Of a DNA stretch of 64,000 nucleotides, positions 59,855-64,000 are shown one piece after another. The DNA lies in contig JAPXFQ010002671.1 in assembly GCA_028564705.1 (NCBI GenBank), positions 1,426,001 to 1,490,000 of the forward strand. Direction: 5' to 3'. The position numbers were made by a program, and so were the translations under genes. Origin of the DNA: Apricaphanius iberus. Its lineage: Eukaryota > Chordata > Actinopteri > Cyprinodontiformes > Aphaniidae. The notes under the pieces are model-generated. The model saw only the letters and a program-made list of their open reading frames with translations. It searched no databases and was not told the origin of the DNA. Every line of letters begins with the position of its first letter. Position 1 is the stretch's first letter.

Positions 59855-62800
59855 GTCACTGTCTTTGTTCAAAGTTAGCCGTTTTCACAGATGCCATTTC
59901 AGTAACTTGAGGAGCAGGGTTGAAAGCCACTAAGATAATCAGTGATTTCTGCTGGCTCTCGAAACAAAGACTGGATGATTATCAAAACAAAGGCTTAAAG
60001 GCTCTCAGAAAGCATTGAGCATTTCGAGAAAAACTTTACTACAATCATAGGAACCGGTTGGGAAACCTGTTGCAGCTTGTATGATAATTCCCTCTTACAA
60101 CAAAGAAAATGATGGTGGTATGTCTTCAGTTTTCTAGAGAGAGTGCTGGGGTGTTTTATGAACAAAAAGTTTTAGTGAGGCAGTATATAGTTGTACAAAA
60201 CCAAATCATTTAAATAAAATGATTAAAACTCTGCGCAAAAATTGTGCCCTTTCAATTAAACTGATCTGAATTAAAATAAAGACTGAATACTAATTACATG
60301 AAACACAAAATGTTTTGGATTTGCTTGCTAAGCTTTTAACTTAATTGACAGTTGTGTCCAGTCAAAGGAAAGAGCATTTAAGGTGGCCTGTTGCAAGTGT
60401 AACCATGCCGACCCTGGTATTGGCAGGCTTAATTCTCACAGAGATGTTATTCTACATTGTGTTTAATGGGAGGATTGATACAATGGTAATGTCTCGTCAG
60501 CACTGGCCATTTATTCTGTACAAACGCAAGAACACTGGTCATGTTCACTTAGCTCACAGTCGGATCACACAACACACTACAGGGGAAAGACTGTATGCAG
60601 GAACACATTAGCTTGCCTAGTCACCGTGCTTTTACAAGCAAACAGGGGCTTCAAGATGATAAAACCTCTTAAACTGCATCAGTACTGCTTTAAAATATTC
60701 TGTACATATATGATTATGAAATAACATCCAAGAATTTAGAAATATTTCCCATATACAGAGCTCCACATGACCCGACTTACGTCGAACGTATCCGTCTCAA
60801 TACTAACAGTATCAGACGCAACTGATGACGTAAGTACGCTAGCGCTGAGGAGGAGACGCTCAGAGCCAACTCACCACAAAATGCAGGGCAGCTCAATACA
60901 TTGACAATAATAATGGCAATTGGAATAGTACTATTTACCCTGTTACACAAGATGGGCTTCTCTTTGACTCTTCTCTTTGAAGAGTGACAGTATGGGATCC
61001 TTAAAGCAACACTAAAGATCTGAAAACATGAACAGTTCAGAGTCATGGTTCATGAGGATGCTATTAAAAAGGCATTTCACAGGTTTACCATCGGTTTTAA
61101 CTACAAGAAATGTGATCAGTTGCTTTTAAACTTAGATCTGGCAGGCCAAGAAAATGATTGTGAGAAAGGTTGCAGACAACAAACAGTTCAACTTTGAAGT
61201 CCTGCAAGATGATATCTTCCTGCAGATGGTGAATCAGTATAGTTTTCTACAATACTGTACACATTGCTTGAAACAAACCTGTAAGGTATCGTGATGAAGG
61301 AAAAAAAGCCCTTTCTGCACCACAAACATCTTGTTTAGAAAAGACAGGTTCCTTTAAAAGAAAAGTATTTGGACTGATGCTGTTACTGGGTCACAAGAAA
61401 AAAGGCTTTGCTTGACAGAAAAACAACATGGCAACAAATACACAGGCTACTCACTGTCAAATTTGGTACAAGTTTCATCATCCTCTGAGGCTCTATGGGT
61501 AGTTCAGGGACAGGGCCCTTTGTTAAAGTGTAGGGTGGGATGATGAATTCAACCAAATAACAGATTCTACTGGATCATGGACTAGAAAAGGTATTTCAGG
61601 TTGAATGAAAACGCAGTCAATCAGTCTTAGCAAATAATAAGTTTATATAAAAAAAAAATATAAAAAAAAAATCTGTGGCTAAATCCTCCTGGAAGAATGA
61701 AATAACCACAAGGGTTAAATGAGCAACCTTCCTCCCTAAACGGCCTGTAGTTAAAGTAAGCAGGGGGTCCTCTTCCTTTAACAACAAAGGAGAAGCAAAG
61801 AGTCTCCCTTTAACAGATGGGAAAAGTAGCTAAACACTCTCCTTTAACAAAAAAGAAAAGGGCCCCAGTAGGCAAAATAAAAAACACCCTCCATGGAGTA
61901 AACAACCAGCAACTAAGCTTCAACCCCAACACCCCCCCTCCCCCCCGCCCAAAAAAACAAACTTGTTGGTCACTTTCCCTCAGGAATAAACACCATGCCC
62001 CAACAACCAGCGGGATGGTCAGAAGAAAGCTCTCCACAAACTGCACACAAGTAGCCGCCTAATTGCGTGTTCTCCGTCTCTCCAGTAAATCTAAATTATT
62101 ACATGCATCATAAGGAAGGTGTTACTTTGATAATTCAGCCAATTATAAACAAAACCCCTCCAAATTAACAGGCTTTCCAAAACTTTTCATGACTGGATCT
62201 TTCAAGGCCACCTGCTTTATATTCAGCTTCTCTGCAACAGAAACACTCCAGCATGGTTTAGCAGTGACAACGTGTAGCCCATAAAACATGCTCAGCCCCA
62301 GTACAGATTTATCATTAGGCTCCCTCTCTGCTGCTGCCAGCAGTAGATTACTTGTCAAAAAAGGCACAGAGAGCAGATATTTTTACCAAAAGGTATGAGT
62401 GGAGCGCCAAGCGACACTCGTCTTGGGAGTGATATTTTTCGCTCTCACGCACTGAGAAGGGCTCAGGCTGACCCTTGATCCTATTGTTCTAAAGAGTGAT
62501 GGCTGACCATAAACCTGCCTGTTGTCATTGAGGTGAAATGTTGCAGTGGGGAAGGCAAAACAGATTACAAGCCTCAGGTATAAAAGACTCCCTCACATTG
62601 AGCACATAACTGCAGAGGTGGTTTCCATCTTGTTCAGCTGAACAAAGGTTACAAGCCAAAGGCAAAAAAATCTGAATGTCCCACAAATCACAGCAGACAG
62701 CGTGAGAGTTAATGGAAAGTACTTCTCCCCTGGCTAAAGACAAAGTCCTCAGCTTAGGTTAAAAGAGCATTTAGTCATGATGAAAGGAAGCAAATTTGAC

Positions 62801-64000
62801 TGGAGCGAAATTAATTACCTACAAAGCACGCTTCAACCCACCAGGCTGACAGAAGCAGAAACAAAGACGCAGACTCATTCAAGACTGTTGTTGACCCGGA
62901 TCAAAACAAATCTTTAGACCAATACCAACATCAGGACATCAAGAATGCAAGCTAAACTTTAAACAAAAACGATCCTCTTCATAAAAACCTACTTTAGATT
63001 AGAACATTCATTTCTGATGTAACAGGATGTATTTTATTGAATTTGTCCAGAAAAGTTCTTTTTTGTGTTTTCCACACACACACGAAAAAAAAAAAAATTG
63101 GAGCAGGCTCATTTTATAAAACCTTCCGGGGAAAAAGCAAACTGTTTAGTTTGCCCTCCAGTCCTTTTCAAAACTTCACCCCCATGGGCAATTTTCCCAG
63201 TTTGCCTGTTAATTTCCTGGAGTTTTAAAGGCATTTTACAGAAGTTCTTCAATTCATTAAGATAACCTTTCAAAAATTAATGTTCAAAATTACAAAATGT
63301 TATTAAAGGCATAATAAAATAAAAGAAAATTCGCTCATTTCAATCTGAAAGCCTGTAATTTTCTGTTCAAGTTTTTTTTTATGTCAATCTTCATTTTCTG
63401 TTCCCTGTTACTGTTCTGTAATACAGTTGGGTGTTTTACAGATTTACAACCCAACATTAATCAGTCCTTTCTAGGAAAAACATTGTTTACTTCTAACGAT
63501 TCTAAAATCATGGTTGACATTTGCCTTTTGCCCCTTGAGCCAATACTTTGTAAGACAACATTTTGCTGGGATTAGTGCTGAAAGACTGAAACAGAAATTT
63601 GAATAGGCAGGGGTCCTATGTAAAGACTCACATTGAAATTAGCATTCACATTCAACAAACTGTAGTAATGGAAACGAATGACCAGACTACCTGGACACTG
63701 CAGAAACAAAGAAACAGAAGTTGCCTGCAGGAGATACATCAAAATGGATTTACGAATGTATGTTAATCTGTAAGCATATGGGGAGATGAATCTGTAAATA
63801 GGCTGATCAGTCAGGGCTAATATATGTCGCCATTTTCACTGGATCCATTACATTTGACAATTAGTAACCAAACATTTAGTTTATCTCTTTTAGTGGCTTA
63901 TATAACTCACCTGAATGGCTCAAACTTCCCTGATTCCTTGTTTGTCGCCTAACTTTAAGTTTAACGTCTTTATTTTGATCTGCTTGGAGAGCTAAAACGG
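59855..64000. other. Upstream intron sequence, no gene recognised
   Basis: Includes a 9-bp inverted repeat at 60775/60835, C-rich homopolymers at 61930-61950 and an A-rich stretch near 61650. The region 61050-61560 has the texture of an old DNA transposon, but no motif is clear. The 81-aa plus frame at 61817-62062 has no recognisable domain. Confidence 0.35.

Noticed and set aside
60925..61000. acaGG|gtaaat site on the minus strand, also tested as ALK exon 4
   Set aside because: The open segment (for example SPSCVTG) bears no resemblance to the MAM domain.
1..64000. CRISPR arrays, operons, bacterial promoters or phage-like systems
   Set aside because: The window is vertebrate intronic DNA; the tandem repeats present are minisatellites and microsatellites without spacers.

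Overview
The window is vertebrate nuclear DNA, almost certainly from a teleost fish and probably a spiny-rayed (acanthomorph) one. It is AT-rich and mostly non-coding. It is littered with repeat families typical of fish genomes: Tc1-like, hAT-like and Harbinger-like DNA transposons, a Penelope-like element, a non-autonomous LTR element, and SINE/LINE tails. The only host gene I can support lies on the minus strand. Two short exons, 22.5 kb apart, match the end of the first MAM domain and the LDL-receptor-A domain of the ALK receptor tyrosine kinase in sequence, length and splice phase. The window therefore sits inside a large alk (less likely ltk) gene. The right part (26951-64000) is read as the preceding intron, 4327-26816 as the intron between the two exons, and 1-4194 as the start of the following intron. 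I found no other exon, although a neighbouring exon of about 200 bp could have been missed by eye.

Layout from left to right. 1-4194: downstream intron with a decayed Tc1 5' fragment. 4195-4326: LDLa exon. 4327-26816: intron with a CA repeat, a Tc1 remnant at 8 kb, SINE-like repeats at 11.7 and 12.8 kb, another Tc1 remnant at 18 kb, a MITE near 20.5 kb, and a pair of hAT MITEs at 23.3-24.6 kb with clear 8-bp target duplications. 26817-26950: MAM1-end exon.

From 27 kb onward there are two striking mobile-element structures. At 32.67-35.53 kb there is a Penelope-like retroelement. A 5'-truncated copy with an intact reverse transcriptase/GIY-YIG frame (minus strand) is fused head-to-head with a nearly identical but RT-deleted copy (plus strand). 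The pair is flanked by one 14-bp target-site duplication, so it appears to have inserted as a single palindromic unit. Its 3' region holds a hammerhead-ribozyme-like core. At 49.09-55.96 kb there is a nest of elements. A Harbinger-like element with a Myb/SANT-type ORF contains a second TIR element (which itself carries a MITE) and a young 2.7-kb LTR element. The LTRs differ at one position by eye, and the internal part is built of in-frame tandem repeats with no pol.

The elements do not work together as a system with the gene; they are intronic passengers. All family assignments come from reading motifs by eye, without database searches.
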